In this document: positions 62,252 through 64,000 of the stretch, piece after piece
Position numbering within the stretch: position 1 is the first letter of the stretch
Layout of the letters: the number at the start of each line of letters is the position of its first letter
Source: Brevundimonas basaltis
GTDB lineage: Bacteria; Pseudomonadota; Alphaproteobacteria; Caulobacterales; Caulobacteraceae
Length of the DNA stretch: 64,000 nucleotides
Direction: 5' to 3'
Assembly (NCBI RefSeq): GCF_014202075.1
Contig: NZ_JACHFZ010000001.1
Coordinates: forward strand, 744,001-808,000
Translations under genes and position numbers: made by a program
Notes under the pieces: model-generated
What the model was told of the DNA's origin: nothing
Databases searched by the model: none
What the model saw: the letters and a program-made list of their open reading frames with translations, nothing else

Positions 62252-64000
62252 ATGTCTCGTTTCCTGCGTAATGCGGCCGCCGCCGCCCTGACCGTCGCTG
62301 CGGTCGGCGCCCTCGCATCCGCCGCCAGCGCCCAGACCTACAACCGTCTGATCGTCTTCGGCGACAGTCTGAGCGACAACGGCAACCTGTTCGCCCGGAG
62401 CGGCCAGCCGACCTCCCCGCCCTATTTCCAGGGCCGCTTCTCGAACGGTCCGGTGTTCACCGAACTGCTCGGCTTCAACGCCGGTCGCTCGGCCCTTGGC
62501 GCGCCGGTGACCGGCAGCATCAACTATGCCTACGGCGGCGCCCGCACCGACAGCACGGCCTTCCCCCCCGGCATGCGCAACCAGTTGCTGGCCTATACCG
62601 GAGCCGGCGGCGTGTTCGGCCCCAGCGACCTCGTCAGCATCCTCGGCGGCGCCAACAACATCTTTCAGGCCTTCCCCGGCGCCGCGGGGAACCCGTTGAC
62701 CGCTCAGTCGACGATGCAGGTCGTGGCCACCGGCGCGGCCGCCGACGTCAACTTCATCGTCAACCGGGTGGCCGGGGCCGGAGCCGGCACCATCCTGGTC
62801 GGCAACCTGCCGCGTCTGGGGATCACGCCGCAGTTCTCGGCCAGCAACCCGCTAGTGGGACCGTCCGGCTCGGCGCTGGCGGACTTCTCCGGCACGACGT
62901 TCAACTCGGCCCTGTCGGCCGGCCTGTTCGGAGTCGCCGCGGCGAATCCCAACAGCAATATCATCCTGTTCGACATCTACAAGGTCAGCGATGCGCTGGC
63001 CGGCAACCCGGGCCTGTTCGGCCTGACCAATGCGCGGGACGCCTGCTTCAACGGCGTCACGATCTGCGCCAATCCGGACGGCTACCTGTACTGGGATAGC
63101 GTGCACCCGACGGCCGCCGGACACCGGCTGCAGGCGCAACTGGCCAATGACTATCTCTACTACGGAGACCTCGGCGCCCAATCGACGCTTCAGGCCGAGA
63201 CCGCCTTTCGCCAGCGCGAGGACCTGCTCGATCTCGCCAGCGAGAGCATGGCGGCGCGCGGGTCGTGGGAGCCCGGCACGCGGCTGACCTTCGGCGCGCT
63301 GTACGACAGCGTCGAGACCGACGCGCGCGGCCCGGTCGCCGCGGCCGACGCCACCGGCTGGGGCGGACGGGTCGGCCTCGACCACGTCATGTCCGATACG
63401 ATGCGCTTCGGCATGGCCGGAACCTTCCGCACCGCCGATGTCGAGGCCGGGCCGTTGGCCTTCGACGTGGAGACCTACGCCTTCGACCTCTACGCCGGCT
63501 GGCGTTCCGGCGCGATGTTCGTCAATGCGGCGCTGGGCGGCTCGGTCGACAAATACGACGACATCACCCGCGTCACCGCCCTGGCCCCGATCGTTCACAG
63601 CGGCGAGACCGACGGCGGTAGCCTCGGCGCCCGCCTGCAGGCGGGAACCTGGTTCGACATGGGAGGCATCGCCCTGTCGCCGCGTGTCGCCGTCAACTTC
63701 GTCTCCACCGAGGTCAACGGCTATGTCGAACAGGGCGTGGCCGCCCAGTACCAGTACGAGGACCGCTCCGTCGAAGGCGCCAGCGGCGAGGTCTCGCTGC
63801 GCGCCGAGGGCGGCGGCGACGGCATGAGTTTCTGGGTCGAGGGGGGCTATCGCGACAGCTTCGCCGACAGCCGCGACGCCGTTCGGGTCGGCATCGCCGG
63901 CAATCCGGCCCAGGTGCTTTCCCGCGACTTCGACGATCCGTTCGGCGGCTCGCTGATCGCCTCGGCCGGGCTCGAGGCGGGCTTTGGTCCGGGCTCGATC
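62252..64000 (+). CDS. GDSL/SGNH esterase autotransporter (start only)
   Basis: 583 residues are visible and the frame is open at the window edge. A signal peptide (NAAAAALTVAAVGALASAAS) leads into an SGNH hydrolase: VFGDSLSDNGN (nucleophile Ser), INYAYGGART, ILGGANNIF (Asn) and DSVHPTAAGHRLQAQLANDY (Asp and His). After about residue 320 comes an autotransporter beta-barrel (WEPGTRLTFGALYDSVETDA, WGGRVGLDHVMSDTMRFGMA, YAFDLYAGWRSGAMFVNAAL). This is the EstA-like class of surface esterases. The ATG has GAGGGAGGA upstream. The barrel end lies outside the window. Confidence 0.92.
   Translation, partial: MSRFLRNAAAAALTVAAVGALASAASAQTYNRLIVFGDSLSDNGNLFARSGQPTSPPYFQGRFSNGPVFTELLGFNAGRSALGAPVTGSINYAYGGARTDSTAFPPGMRNQLLAYTGAGGVFGPSDLVSILGGANNIFQAFPGAAGNPLTAQSTMQVVATGAAADVNFIVNRVAGAGAGTILVGNLPRLGITPQFSASNPLVGPSGSALADFSGTTFNSALSAGLFGVAAANPNSNIILFDIYKVSDALAGNPGLFGLTNARDACFNGVTICANPDGYLYWDSVHPTAAGHRLQAQLANDYLYYGDLGAQSTLQAETAFRQREDLLDLASESMAARGSWEPGTRLTFGALYDSVETDARGPVAAADATGWGGRVGLDHVMSDTMRFGMAGTFRTADVEAGPLAFDVETYAFDLYAGWRSGAMFVNAALGGSVDKYDDITRVTALAPIVHSGETDGGSLGARLQAGTWFDMGGIALSPRVAVNFVSTEVNGYVEQGVAAQYQYEDRSVEGASGEVSLRAEGGGDGMSFWVEGGYRDSFADSRDAVRVGIAGNPAQVLSRDFDDPFGGSLIASAGLEAGFGPGSI

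Noticed and set aside
1..64000. CRISPR array, prophage or insertion sequence
   Set aside because: No regularly spaced repeats, transposase, integrase or phage structural genes were found anywhere in the window.

Overview
The window is high-GC, gene-dense chromosomal DNA from an alphaproteobacterium of the Caulobacter/Brevundimonas type. Supporting evidence is the presence of RcdA, TrcR, COQ9, a cluster phoR-pstC-pstA-pstB-phoU-phoB without pstS, and frequent GTG/TTG (and apparently CTG) starts. No phage, insertion sequence, CRISPR array or rRNA operon was seen. The one tRNA is tRNA-Lys(UUU).

1-13.4 kb: the end of queA and tgt (queuosine), a disordered small protein, a lipoprotein, a PNPOx-like flavoprotein, tRNA-Lys, a family III CoA-transferase, a membrane hybrid histidine kinase, a small lipoprotein, and a tamA-tamB pair whose coding regions overlap. 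13.4-22.5 kb: a membrane protein, then an arginine succinyltransferase (AST) catabolic operon with an M20 hydrolase where astE would be expected, astA, astD and astB. After it come a membrane protein, a GNAT enzyme, phenylalanine hydroxylase, HspQ and a Ppx/GppA phosphatase.

22.5-33 kb: a minus-strand run gyrA, class IV aminotransferase, coaD and two exported cyclophilins. GyrA carries Leu and His at the positions equivalent to E. coli 83 and 87. Next is a small accessory patch: a decayed peroxiredoxin/2OG-Fe(II) oxygenase pseudogene and a divergent pair (secreted conserved protein and LysR regulator) with a perfect dyad between them. An MsbA-like ABC exporter follows. 33-46.4 kb: rpmE, an L,D-transpeptidase, rcdA with a DUF1192 gene, a quinone oxidoreductase, a CVNH plus beta/gamma-crystallin secreted protein, trcR, two DUF465 proteins, ubiX, a TIGR02444 protein, a GGDEF protein, purE-purK, COQ9, rpsU and a NatA/NatB-like ABC pair.

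46.4-53.1 kb: the phosphate-starvation block, in which PhoR and PhoB sense and respond, PstCAB imports phosphate and PhoU links the two. 53.1-57.6 kb: five short exported cysteine-containing proteins on the minus strand. Two share an almost identical signal peptide with unrelated mature parts, and two are paralogues with an SPCxC motif. Upstream of them are an AT-rich inverted repeat and a ToxR/CadC-type membrane regulator with TPRs. This is the best candidate for an undescribed system here. 57.6-64 kb: Hsp33, a long SDR, a SerB-SerA fusion that joins the last and first enzymes of serine synthesis, and the start of a GDSL-esterase autotransporter cut by the window edge.
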